Shown piece by piece: positions 24,005-34,694 of a stretch of DNA of 64,000 nt; within the stretch, counting starts at the first letter, position 1, and each line of letters starts with the position of its first letter. Made by a program: the position numbers and the translations under genes. Origin of the DNA: Gordionus sp. m RMFG-2023. Its lineage: Eukaryota > Nematomorpha > Gordioida > Chordodea > Parachordodidae. The notes below the pieces were generated by a model. The model was not told the origin of the DNA, searched no databases, and saw only the letters and a program-made list of their open reading frames with translations. The stretch covers positions 10,735,882-10,799,881 of the forward strand of contig NC_088778.1 of the NCBI RefSeq assembly GCF_954871325.1, written 5' to 3'.

Positions 24005-24403
24005 ATGGGTAATATTGTATTAGAAAACGCTGATTTAATCGATATAGAGCATACATACTGTGAATTTCATATAATTTTGCCTAAAAGATTTGAAGTATTC
24101 TTAATTTATATCAATTTTTATATAGATTTTTTATATAATTTAAATTACGCAAAAATTTATGATGAAATTTGTCTGCCACTTAGTAGGTTTTATTCTACAC
24201 ATGCTGGAATGCATTTCCAGTTAAATCAGATTTTTGACATTTGCCCGGTAAATAATATAAAACTTAGAGAATCTGAATTCCCATGGTCCATCCAATATGA
24301 CATATATAATAACTATATATTATTGGTATTTTTTCCTAAAAAAAATATAAATTTCCGCTTGAATGAAGTCAAAGTTTTGACTGATTTCGATATCATTCAT
24401 TAG
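24005..24403 (+). CDS. Unknown 132-residue protein on the strand opposite THADA
   Basis: An open frame runs from just after a TGA at 23,951 to the stop at 24,401-24,403. The ATG at 24,005 gives 132 residues: MGNIVLENADLIDIEHTYCE at the start, then CLPLSRFYSTHAGMHFQLNQ and RESEFPWSIQYDIYNNYILL, ending TDFDIIH. In DNA this AT-rich, 132 codons without a stop are very unlikely by chance, and Trp, Cys, His and Pro appear at protein-like frequency. I do not recognise the family, signal peptide or membrane segment. It lies in the THADA intron between exons 23,049-23,372 and 24,728-24,996. It could be the last exon of an antisense gene or a transposon remnant. Confidence 0.5.
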   Translation: MGNIVLENADLIDIEHTYCEFHIILPKRFEVFLIYINFYIDFLYNLNYAKIYDEICLPLSRFYSTHAGMHFQLNQIFDICPVNNIKLRESEFPWSIQYDIYNNYILLVFFPKKNINFRLNEVKVLTDFDIIH

Positions 24404-24727
24404 TTTAAAATTTCTTATTGCAAATTTTGTCGCTCAATGGAATAAATAAATCCTTAGGTATAATAAATTATAATAAATTTTTTAAAATAATATTGGCGTG
24501 CGTATTTTATTTAATAAAGTAAATAAGTGTTAAACTCAATCTTTGACTAAATTAAAAAGTTAAAAATATGATATATCTTATATACTAACTAATCTTATTT
24601 TTAACCCATCGTCTTGGATATATTTTTAGAATATCAAAGACTATATAAGAATAAAACCTTAAAAGAGACCTGGTCAAACATATATACAATATCAGATGGG
24701 CATATATTGTATATCAAATAATAATAC

Positions 24728-24996
24728 TTTCAAAAAATGGAGATAATGTTGAATTGATGTATAAAATGTTTTCGAAAGCTGTCATAAAGTTGCAACGTAT
24801 CGCATCCGTAGCGGAATTGTTTCTTTCAATTATGAATTTCGTTGAGTTATGTAAAATAGGCTCGATCTCGTGTATCGTGATCATATCAGAATTTAGATAG
24901 TCAGATTTGTAAGCAGAGTCTAACAGACTGTTGAATTTCTGACACCAGTTCATCAAAACTTGTGATGCCAGGATGGCGGTGGTAGTAGAGTTTAAG
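24728..24996 (-). CDS. THADA: THADA homologue exon
   Basis: After the ATACAACAG acceptor it reads LNSTTTAILASQVLMNWCQK, then EPILHNSTKFIIERNNSATD and RCNFMTAFENILYINSTLSP, ending in FFE. Human THADA has PTLEMFLSRILASWTNSAIQ, then GRLLEYVYTHWEHPLDALRH, KIMFKNLLQMHRLTVEGADF and PFF, the same order. The single leading base completes a codon left open by the exon ending at 46,928. The donor GTATTA leaves one base, which 23,372 completes. The upstream intron is 21.9 kb. Confidence 0.85.
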
Positions 24997-25181
24997 CTGT
25001 TGTATTTTATATAAAAAAGTTAGAACTTGGAATCGTTTAATAAGTAATTGAATAATCTAGCAAATCTTTTGTTAAAAAATGGCTGATTCTGCTTCTGATG
25101 TAAAAAAAATATTATTCTTGGATTTGTCCCGTTTCTAAATTTAATTTATCTAACCAAAAATCTATATAACTAATGTTTCTT

Positions 25182-26190
25182 CTACAATATATTTATTAGG
25201 TTGGTTAGAGGGCTAGTAGAAAGAGGATACTGTGACTGGTGATATTTATAGAAAATCTTCTGTAATGTTGTCAATACCAGGGGTCTTGTTTTTCCGTAGT
25301 TTTTTGATAACCTTAGATATTTCATCGTTAGAGAAACCAGATGGGGTGGGACAAGGTTTGTGTTCATCCGTGTGTAGAGTTGTCTTCCTTAAGTCGAATG
25401 TAATGATCTTCTAACCATTCTGCAATTTATTTATCCTGATCTATGATTACTTTGCCATTTTCTAATATTATAGATGGGAGCTTTTTAAAAAGGTAAGGTT
25501 TACAGAAATTTTTTAATTTTCTTATAGGTACCATAAAAATTATATTCTCTTTTATATTCTCAAACAATATCAATCGTTTTCTTTGTAATGTAGATCCATC
25601 TATCACATCGTAATAATCCGTGTATATTTTTCCAAAATCTCTATTAAAGCCGTCCGTCATTTTTCTGAGTTCATTAATCTTTTGTAATATATCACTAGAC
25701 CTCCAGTCTTTCCTATAAAAACTATGTATTGGGCAAACTATTGTATGATTTTGATAAACCTCCTTTAAAAAATTTCCAACATTCCTCAACGATTCCGTGC
25801 TCAGTCATGAAGTTTACTATTTTCTTATTTAATACTTGATCAAATTCACTATGGGGGCTTTTCAACATCAATAGTCAAAATACTACTAGCTTAGCGTTAG
25901 GACAAATTAATCGACGGCTGAGGAATTCGCAAACGCCAGAGGGTGCTACCCTACAAGAACCAAATGGTGAGGACAGCAAGAAATTTATTGATTTCTGTAG
26001 AAACAAAAACTTTATAATCGAAAAAACTTTTAGCCATCGTGAAATCACATACACCTTTGTGAGAGCTCGCCAGAAATCCTAAATAGATTTTTTAATCTCC
26101 AATATCCAGGGTGGTTTAATGACGTTAAGACATCAGCAAATATAAACCTTTCGTATCATAAGATGCTTATAGCTAAGATAGCTGAAATGT
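25182..26190. mobile_element. LINE fragments, head-to-head pieces
   Basis: The minus strand from 25,789 to 25,182 reads MRNVGNFLKEVYQNHTIVCP, KIYTDYYDVIDGSTLQRKRL and KLPSIILENGKVIIDQDK, then PPHLVSLTMKYLRLSKNYGK. This is a linker/early reverse transcriptase stretch of a non-LTR ORF2. The plus strand from about 25,905 to 26,080 reads INRRLRNSQTPEGATLQEPN, KKFIDFCRNKNFIIEKTFSH and REITYTFVRARQKS, the C-terminal part of an APE-type LINE endonuclease. The two pieces point in opposite directions, so the LINE is rearranged. Frameshifts and stops interrupt both. A second copy of the same LINE lies beyond the hAT at 26,195. Confidence 0.7.
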
Positions 26191-26194
26191 ATTA

Positions 26195-27690
26195 GGGTAG
26201 CGATGTAAATTTCCAGGGAAAATTGGTTCAGGGGAAATTTCCACATTAAAATTGGGGGAAAAAGGAAAAATTAAAAATAACCAATAATTACACTTTAAAC
26301 CTTTCAATTTATTGAATAACTTTATTAAATTTGGGAAACTAAGGGAAAATCAAATAATTAAACAATAAAGACAAAAAATACACTATAAACATTTCATTTT
26401 TATTTTGAATAACTTTATTAATTACAAGAAGCATGTATTATAAATTAGATATAAAATTCATGGGATGCTAATGATTAGTAACAACATCTTCATGGGATGT
26501 AATTGAATTGAAATATCATCATTATTATTGAGAAATTGAAATCTGAAATCTTTTTATGATATCCCGAACATGATATATTTGTGTGTTCCTTTAAATGTAT
26601 GTTATGCCGATATTAATTTTTCGAATCTTTCATTTTTTATTCTATTTCTCGTTTTTGAATGAATATTTCCAAATGCTGACCAGATTCTTTCTGACGTTTG
26701 AGGGTGGTATCGGAAGTCATCTTACTGCCACTTGACAAAGGGGTTGATTTCTACAAAACCCTCTCCACCATATGAGTAGTGTAGTATGGATTGAGCTTTA
26801 TCATATGCCAGCTCCTTTATAGAAACCCTGTTTTGAACGATAATCTGCTAAATTACTCATAATTTTTCCAATATCGCAATTTGAAATAATATTTTTTAAA
26901 TTTAAAACTACTGTTAATTCGCGATATGTTAATTTCACACCATGGTCCATAAGATTTGTTGCATAATGATATACTCGGCAACAAAATTTCTTTCGTTTAT
27001 TAATATACATTTTAACACTTTTCAAATCATTTTAATTAAAAATAAAAGTTGAGGAATTGAGTTTATCTTTTATATCCCAAAATATTTCTGATACGTCAGA
27101 TAATACCGCTGTATCCGATTCTACAATTATAATTTTGTTATAAATAAATTCCAAAAAAGTCAGTATAGACTAATTTATCCCAGTATCCTTCTTTGTCCAA
27201 TATAATACGCCTTCTTTGTTTGTCTATAAATAAACTTGAAATTGTAATTTCTTGTTTTTCACAACACTTTGCAACATTATAACAAAAATTCTCCTTCTTG
27301 TCGGACTTAGAATTTTTAAGGAAGATATATATCCTTTCAATATTTGCCTTTCTTTAAAAGTTGCCAAAAAACTACCATTAAATTTTATATATTTAACTAT
27401 TTGTTTGGTTTTTTTGATGATCTTTTCAATAAAACGTAATTGGATAAATCTTTAATAAGCAGATTCAAGCCATGTGGAGCATATCCAAAGCATTCAATTA
27501 AAGACTCACGAGGAAAATAAAAATTATTATAAAATTTATGATATACTAAATTAAATTTATAAATCATAATTTTTGAAATAAAATATTATATTTCATAAAA
27601 ATAAATCATAATTATTGAAATAAAATATTATATTTATATTAAGGGAAAATTCGGGAAATTTCCCTACCTTTACATCTTTATATGGGAGTT
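26195..27690 (-). mobile_element. hAT element with decayed transposase, inside LINE debris
   Basis: The ends (GATGTAAATTTCCAGGGAAA at about 26,201, and its imperfect complement GGGAAATTTCCCTACCTTTACATC ending near 27,690, given here in parts) form inverted repeats. The minus strand at 26,620-26,700 reads SERIWSAFGNIHSKTRNRIK, the hAT C-terminal dimerisation motif of the Trp-bearing form (SERNWSTFGFIHSKKRNRL). Further upstream (27,025-26,801) CRVYHYATNLMDHGVKLTYR may be part of the body. Several stops break the frame. No clean 8-bp target duplication was found. It separates LINE copies on either side. Confidence 0.75.
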
Positions 27691-28420
27691 TTTCAACATC
27701 AATAGCCAGAGTAATACTAGACTAGGCACAACTCAATCGATTTTTTAAATGTACACGTAAGTTCAGGAATTTGCAAACGCCTGGGGACAAAAGCCAATTT
27801 GAAACATTAAACAGATAAGTGGAAACTATCTAAACATAGCTGAGTATGGAACCGTTGAGGAATTGGAAACATTTTAAAGGGATTCTGTCTAATATAAATA
27901 GATTTCCCAAGAAGGAATGGATGCTTAGTGAGATTTACAAAAGATAAATCAGAGAGAACGATGGCTCAATAGTGATTTATGGAAAAGCATACAAAGATTA
28001 CTACGAAGCGATGGACGGGTCTACATCGCAAATAAAGACTTTGATAGAAATAAGGACATGAAAGAAAACAGAATCTATGAGGCCTTAAAAAATTAAAATA
28101 TTTTTGTAAACCTAACAACTCGAAGCTCCCTTTCATAGTATTAGGTAACGGCAAAATAATAATAGACCAAGATGAACAAATCGCAGTATGACTAGATTAT
28201 TACAAGATAGCCTTCGACTTAAGAAAGGCAACTCTACTCAGAAGTATGAACATAAATCCCGCCCCACCCCCGTCTAGTTTCTCTATTGATGAAATATTCA
28301 AGGTCGTCAAAAAACTACGGAAAATAAATTGGTAAAACGGGAAAACTCCCTTTGAACACATCCTTCTTATGTAGATTCCCTAAAACCAATTGATTCACGT
28401 ATTGTAGATTAACTTATTCC
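27691..28420 (+). mobile_element. LINE fragment, second copy, plus strand
   Basis: The plus strand has EWMLSEIYKR, then IVIYGKAYKDYYEAMDGSTS at about 27,970-28,030. It parallels IYTDYYDVIDGSTLQRK of the minus-strand fragment at 25,427-25,789. NGKIIIDQDE-like text follows near 28,150, and a RPTPV-type segment at 28,258-28,290 parallels the HKPCPTPSGFS part of the other copy. Its start repeats the INNxNSQ region near 27,690. Multiple stops and shifts make it dead. It is inverted relative to the 25.4-25.8 kb piece. Confidence 0.6.
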
Positions 28421-29258
28421 TTCTCCTTACATCCTGTGTCTTAATTTTTATAGACCTTTTAAAAAACAAAATTCTCTCAACCACGTCTCACTTTTTCCCC
28501 AAATATATGTGTTCGTATAGACCCGGCAAAAACATACAAGAACCAATATTAGCTCAAAAAATAATTTTAATGGACTTCTATGGGAAACTTTGTCTGAATG
28601 CGGCGTCGAACTTAATATAATTTATATTTTAAAAAATACAACTTAATTGCATGTTTTAAAATAATAAATAATAAAGTATCCCACTTTTTTTATAAAAAAA
28701 ATGAATAAAATAAGGTTGCATCTCATCGCCACTACGTTCAACATAATAAATAAAGTTATAAAGGAAGGACTTGGCGCGGTGGATTTAATAAATTTAGGGT
28801 CAAACGATATTTCTACATCTAGAAAATCTCAGACCACATTTTTTCCAAACTGGTTTCCTAGGCATGTGAATTTTTATTTTAATATTTATAAATAAAGTAG
28901 GATACTAATTTGTCGAATTAATTTTTTAAGTTCTATGTTTTAATTTAATATAAGCTTCAAACCTATCAGGGGCCATATTGAAAGTCATTTTAACTTATTT
29001 ATCTTTTTGGTATTTTTTAATAAGGGTGAACCAAAATCAAAATTTTGGGCGAAAAAATCTTCATTTGGAGATTTTAATTAAACCCAGCTCTAAAGTATCC
29101 GCGGAAATAAATATGCGATAATGGGTTCGTGATATTGTCTTCGCAATAAAAGTTTCGCGGAAAAGTATCTCGCAATAAAAGTTTGTCTGAATTGACCTGA
29201 TACTTCGGTAAAACACTCAGTCACCAAAATAAATTATTTTACATATTATTCTTTGAAA
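28421..29258. other. Giant THADA intron, no gene assigned
   Basis: A plus-strand open stretch of 64 codons (28,701-28,895, GLGAVDLINLGSNDIS) is not recognised. A patch at 29,080-29,215 with several CGCGGA and CGCAATAAAAGTTTCG copies looks like a short degenerate repeat. Nothing else is clear. Confidence 0.3.
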
Positions 29259-29455
29259 TAGTGTTGTTTAATGATCCAATTTTTAAAACGACCCGATTAA
29301 TATTTAATCCAAAACAATATTATGTAAGCCTGGTAATTTTGCTCATAGATGGCAAAAAGGTTTAAACCTCTATTTTCCCAATCTTGAGGCTTACATGATA
29401 CTATTTTGGCTAAAATCTTAATCGAGCCATTTTTAAAATACGACCTACAACACTA
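29259..29455. mobile_element. 197-bp hAT MITE (TAGTGTTGT ends)
   Basis: The ends TAGTGTTGTTTAATGATCC and CGACCTACAACACTA are inverted, and inner blocks GTAAGCCTGGT and AGGCTTACATG are also inverted. The flanks CTTTGAAA and TTTTAAAA match at 6 of 8 bases, suggesting a decayed 8-bp target duplication. It is from the same family as the MITE at 10,638. The following stretch, 29,456-29,781, holds nothing I recognise. Confidence 0.75.
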
Positions 29456-29789
29456 TTTTAAAATAAAGAAATTGCTAAAATGTATAGAAAATATTTGAAA
29501 ACGACTGTGAAAAAATTGCTTACCCCCATATTTCACCAAGAGTTAAATGTAAAAAATTGCTGTTTGTGTAGAATATGTTTAAAGGGCGTACTTTTTTGAG
29601 CATATCAGCCAACAGTGATAACAAAAAGTTGGGAAATTTATACTCATTTTATGGATCAGGCAAAAAATCTTAACAGGTCTGTTTGGACAAACATGATAGG
29701 TTTTTTACATGTTTAGTATATGGTTCATTCAAAATTAAAAATTATTTTGTTGCACAATCTAGCATAGAGCAAATAGAAACCCATGTATG

Positions 29790-31211
29790 CAGAGTTGGGC
29801 AGGTCCTTAAAAGATACTGCTAAATTAGAAATATAAGATACTTTTAAATTATCCTTACCAATTAAATTAAATATTTTTTAAAATACAGTTTTTATTATTT
29901 ATTTGTGAAGAACATAACACACATATAATAAAAATGAATATTTACAATAATAAAATAATTAATGAGTTAATTTTAATAATCAGGCATTTTAATTAGTATT
30001 AGTCCATTCTTAGCATAGATAGGAGGGGAGACTAGTATATTTAATGGGAGTTGAAATATTAATTTGCAAAAGAGTATTTAAAATAGAAACATTATTTTAT
30101 AAAATAATCAAATTTTTCAAATAATTAATCATTAGACCTATACCATTTCGGCGTATTAACATTGTGCCAAATACAATTAGAAAATTCCTTAATGGAAGGA
30201 TAGTAATTAATATAATGTATTTCGACTTTCATTAATATAATTTAAAACCTTCAATTTAATTTTATTTGTATTATTGAACTCAGCAACATTTGCTTTACCA
30301 AAAGAAATAATCATCATTTTCTCTATTAGATGTTAAATCTATTGGTGTTATAGTTTGAGCTTGATTATATACTCTGGTACTACATTTAGGGCTTCTTTTA
30401 ATACTATATTTTGAAAGTAATTTTTTATCATCCGACTCAATCGTTCTTAAAAAATGGATCTGATTTGATAATAAAAAAGACTCATTATATTTATATCATA
30501 GGAAAATATTTTTTTTCTTTTGCACATACCATCTTGGGCAGCTTTTAATTAAGGTAAGCAATGTAAACTTGAATTTATAAGATAACCTATGTCTCTTTTA
30601 ACCACATATATATTATATACTTTAATATGTTTAACAAAATTTGTGTTGAACCCTTTATCATTTTCTTGTTTATACAGGTTTTACATTCAGTTTTTTTTAA
30701 CTTTTATTTTAAAAAACTTCCATCTAAAATTTTACGATTGGGATTTGATTCAGGGTAGCTTAATTCCATAATTTAAATTTCACCACCGAGTGATAACTAT
30801 CCTATGAATTAAAAAATATTACATGGTAATGATATTCTATCGAGTTACATTTATAAATAAAATATAATCTTATTTCGTTTTGGTGTTGTTATATTTTCAG
30901 CTAATTTTGGTTGTCAATATATTTAATATGGCGGAAAGAAATAAAGAAATTATTACATATTCCCGAAGAAAGTAAGGAAATCAATAAAATATTTCCGAAG
31001 AAAGTAAGATATATACTGTGATATGTATAATATTAAAAATAATCTGTATCTTTTGTCAAGAAAGTGGAAAAGATACAAGATTCTTTCCAGTATAAAGGAT
31101 CTTATATGCAGATACTAGCATCTTATTAAAAATGTCAAAAAGATACTGAGTACAAGATATAAAAGGATCTTGTATCTTAGATACAAGTATTCGCGGTACT
31201 GCCCAACTCTG
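29790..31211 (-). mobile_element. 1.4-kb hAT element (CAGAGTTGGGCAG ends)
   Basis: The inverted ends CAGAGTTGGGCAG and CTGCCCAACTCTG are flanked by CATGTATG (29,782-29,789) and CGTGTATG (31,212-31,219), an 8-bp target duplication with one mismatch. Subterminal AAGATACT and AGTATCTT motifs repeat many times near both ends, as hAT transposases need. Inside, the minus strand near 30,300-30,450 reads RSPKCSTRVYNQAQTITPID, possibly a scrap of transposase. No intact frame remains, so it is a deletion derivative. Confidence 0.85.
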
Positions 31212-32050
31212 CGTGTATGGCATCCATTCAAATGCAGGATATTTTAAGACTGGGATAGATTGGGCCAATTTCAGAAAATCTGTCATTTTATAAAAAAAAA
31301 CTAAAACTAGGTCTAGAACCTTTTATATAATGTAGGGAACATATTGAGAGATCTAAATACTTGATTAAAATGTATATAGGCTAGTGCTAATCTATAGATG
31401 GGATACCGTAATTTTTTTTAAAAATAATTTTTAATCAAGATATATGTCCTAGTGATCTGCTTCGACCTATGATTGCCAGATATTTTTCACTTAAAAAAGT
31501 GAGTTTTTCTTTTATAAAAATTTAAAGAAGGCTGCGCATCCCCATACTCCAATTTTCGGGCCTTCTGCCGGGTTTATTGATAAAATGCTCATCTTAATAT
31601 GTTTTAATGCAACAAGATTTTTAAGACAATACTAAATTTAAATTTTTTTAAATTGATTTAATATTATTAACAATTATCATGTATTATTTTCTCAGGTTTA
31701 TAAATCTCGCATAATATTAATTTTTATATTTCATGGATGATTTTAAAATGAATAATTATAATTTTGTTTAATCATAATTTCAGCTTCCAATGAAGATAAA
31801 TGCAATTTGTTACGTTCTCTTGGCCAAGCAACATTCACACTGATGAAGCATTTGAATGCGGGATGGAAAATAGAAAACTGCATATTTTTCTATTAAAGGA
31901 TAGTTTATTTGAAAGGAAATCCATTCATTTTTCCTGCATATTTATGTGATTGTTTTTGGATAATTTGTTTTCGTAATCGGATAGTAATTATTTGAAAATC
32001 ATCAAATGCCGGCATTTTCTAAAGTCATAGGGCTAATAAATTTTTCTATA
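31212..32050. other. Giant THADA intron, nothing clear
   Basis: A GC-richer patch at 31,524-31,585 (GGCTGCGCATCCCCATACTCC, in parts) and a TTTCAG followed by open text at 31,783-31,890 were looked at. Neither gave a family. I see no gene. Confidence 0.3.
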
Positions 32051-32740
32051 TTATCTAGTGTTGTTGAAAAGTCGAGTTCTTAAGACTGGCAACTCGAATC
32101 GTAGTCATAAAAAAGGCCCCGAAGCAAGCCGATCAAGGAGCTGCACGAGCCGACTCGATTAGTCGGCTCATTTAGTCGACTCGCTGGGTCTGCTCAATTT
32201 TTTTATTTATAAGTTAATTATATTTTTTATATTCATTTTCTACATGTATTATGTAAACTCCATTCGAGTCGATTTTTATAAACAGCTAACTCAAATGTTT
32301 GGTAAATTGCTAAATTTTGGGTTACTAATTAATGTGAACAAAAATAATAGAATATTTATGTCGAAACTAAGAATGGTTCTGGACCAGAATTCGGCTTCGG
32401 GGATTTTACACTTAATTGGTGGAAATTTTGATAACGCGAAATTAATAAGCCGGCTCAGGAGTTGACTCAAGCCGGCTAAGGAATTGGCACAAGCCGACTG
32501 AGGAATTGGCACAAGCCGGCTCAGGAATTAATTCAAGCCGAATTTTGAGGCGAAATTTATTTATCGTGATTAGTGTTGTTAAACTACTGAGTCAAGTCGG
32601 CCAAGCCCTAAACTCGGTCAATTTTTGAGCCGAAAAATTGACTCAGGCTCAAGCCAGCTCATTGAGACATATGAGTCGGCTGGCTCAGAATTTGGCTCAA
32701 GCCGGCTCAGGAGTTTGCTCGAGTTCTAGTTAGAGAAATT
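32051..32740. mobile_element. Ends of TAGTGTTGTT hAT family with GCCGGCTC repeats
   Basis: TAGTGTTGTTGAAAAGTCGAG at 32,057 is homologous, in complement, to the right end of the element at 51,126-58,537. Inside, AGCCGGCTCAGGAATT-like units repeat at least five times (32,447-32,530 and 32,690-32,725). A second end, TAGTGTTGTTAAACTACTGAG, begins at 32,572, so one copy seems to be inserted into or joined to another. The matching right end was not found; the sequence runs into palindrome 4. Confidence 0.65.
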
Positions 32741-32883
32741 CATTTATATATGATTGAGAGAATATAATTATGTAGAATTATTGGTCTATCGAGCATTAAT
32801 TATTATTTATTTATATTATTATATTATGGAATGAAATATGATTATATTATGAAAATGGATTTATTTATGTTTTTTTAATATTA

Positions 32884-33870
32884 AAAAATGATATGCTGTA
32901 TTTTAATATTATTTTTGTTACAATTTATTAGTGATTTTCACTCCCAAAATTTTAAGCAAAAAATATTTTATGAAGTTCAAAAAGGTTCTTGAACATATTT
33001 AGATTTGATAAGAATTATAAATCTTCTTTGTAAATAAATCTTCTTTGTAAATAAATCTTTTTTGAGGAATTCTTTTATGAATTTTATTATAAATAAACAA
33101 TCTTTTAGGTAAAATCTTTTAGTTATTTTTATTATTTTTGTAAAATTATCTATTTTTTTAAGTATATTAAAAGATTGGTTTTTCTAAATAATTTTTTAAA
33201 ATATTTATATTAAACTTTTTTATATTATCTTTTTAAGGATAATATTTTAATGTGACAATTGTCATATTCGTTATTTTTTAAGATTTTTGAAATTTTGACA
33301 CAAAAGGGTAGAAATATAATTTATATTGTAAAGAAGTTAAATTAAAATTTCAATTAAGATGTACAAATAAAAATGAAAATTGTCATAATCGTTATTTTTA
33401 AAGTTTTTTGAATTTTTTTTAACGTAAATGGGCAATAAATATTGCTAACAGGTTAAATTAAAAATTTAGTGAAGATGTACAACAGATAAGTGACAATTAT
33501 CATAATCGTTATTTTTAAAGTTTTTTGACGTAAATGGGCTAAAATAAGTATTAATTTTAAATAAAACTTTAATGAAGATATACCCTAAATAAGTGACAAT
33601 TGTCATAATCGTTATTTTTAAAGTTTTTTTGACGCAAATGGGTAAAAATAAGTATTGTTTCGCCTAAAAGATTGTTTATTTATAATAAAATTCACAAAAG
33701 AATTCTTCAAAAAAGATTTATTACAAAGAAGATTTAAAATTCTTATCAAATCTAAATATGTTCAAAAACCTTTTTGAACTTCAAAAATTATTTTTGCTAA
33801 AAATTTTGGACGTGAAAATCACTAATAAATTGTAACAAAAATATTATTACAACACAGCATATCATTTTTT
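32884..33870. repeat. Foldback palindrome 4 holding a GACAATTGTC tandem array
   Basis: The left arm (about 32,884-33,130: AAAAATGATATGCTGT, AGTGATTTTCAC, TTAGATTTGATAAGAATT) recurs inverted at about 33,650-33,870. Between them lie four tandem units of about 100-120 bp, each with TGACAATTGTCATAATCGTT and TTTTTTGACGTAAATGGG, at about 33,253, 33,377, 33,490 and 33,592. The same unit recurs at 51,480-52,000 and inverted at 53,385-53,520. No coding capacity. Confidence 0.85.
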
Positions 33871-33879
33871 GGTTATTGC

Positions 33880-34650
33880 CACTTTCAGAGATTTTTTTAT
33901 TTTTTTTAAAAAATTAGTATTTTAATTTTTTAAGATATTTTAAAAAAGTTTTTTCTACAAATTTTTATTTAAGATATTTTAAAAAGTATTTTGTACAATT
34001 TTATTTAAGATATTTTAAAAAGTTTTTTCTACAAAATTTTGTATTATGGGTAAAATATAAGAATTTTTAATTCCACAGCGTTTATATATGGGAGAGGGAG
34101 GGGGAAAACTTTGTAGGCATTTAGTAATTTTCTTCTAAATATTTTTTTATATATGGGATCTTCTTTTAATATAATATTATCGCCAAAAAAAATTTAACAT
34201 GCAAAATTTCATCTACCAAATATTTTGTAGAAAAACTATTTTAAAATATCTTAAATAAAAATAATTTGTAGGCAAAGTTCTCCTACCCCCCTCCCTCCCC
34301 CATATATAAACGCTGCTGAATATATTTTACCCCCTAAAACAACATTTTGTAGAAAAAACTTGCGGAATTAAGAATTCCTATATTTTACCCCCAATTCAAA
34401 ACTTTGTAGAAAAAACGTGAGGAATTAAGAATTCCTATATTTTACCCCTAATACAAAATTTTGTAGGAAAACTTGCGGAATTAAGAATTCTTATATTTTA
34501 CCCCTAATACAAAATTTTGTAGAAAAAACTCTTTTAAAATATCTTAAATAGAAATTTGTAGAAAAAACTTTTTTAAATATCTTAAATAAAACTATGTAGA
34601 AAAAACTTTTTTAAAATATCTTTAAAAAAAATAACAAAAAATAAAATATT
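33880..34650. repeat. Palindrome 5 with 60-bp tandem units
   Basis: The block 33,900-34,110 (TTTAAGATATTTTAAAAAGT repeated, then CGTTTATATATGGGAGAGGG) recurs inverted at 34,265-34,640. The right side carries about four tandem units of roughly 60 bp built on GGAATTAAGAATTCCTATAT and TTTACCCCTAATACAAAATT. It looks like a small non-autonomous foldback unit next to palindrome 4. Confidence 0.75.
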
Positions 34651-34694
34651 AACTCACTGAATCATAATTAAACAATTATGTTTTAAATATCTAT

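Noticed and set aside
28701-28895. 64-codon plus-strand protein
   Set aside because: No recognisable family, no splice context, and length is near chance for this region.
33253-33650. CRISPR-like array (regularly spaced GACAATTGTC repeats)
   Set aside because: The spacers are repeats themselves, units are about 110 bp, the setting is a eukaryotic transposon, and no cas genes exist.
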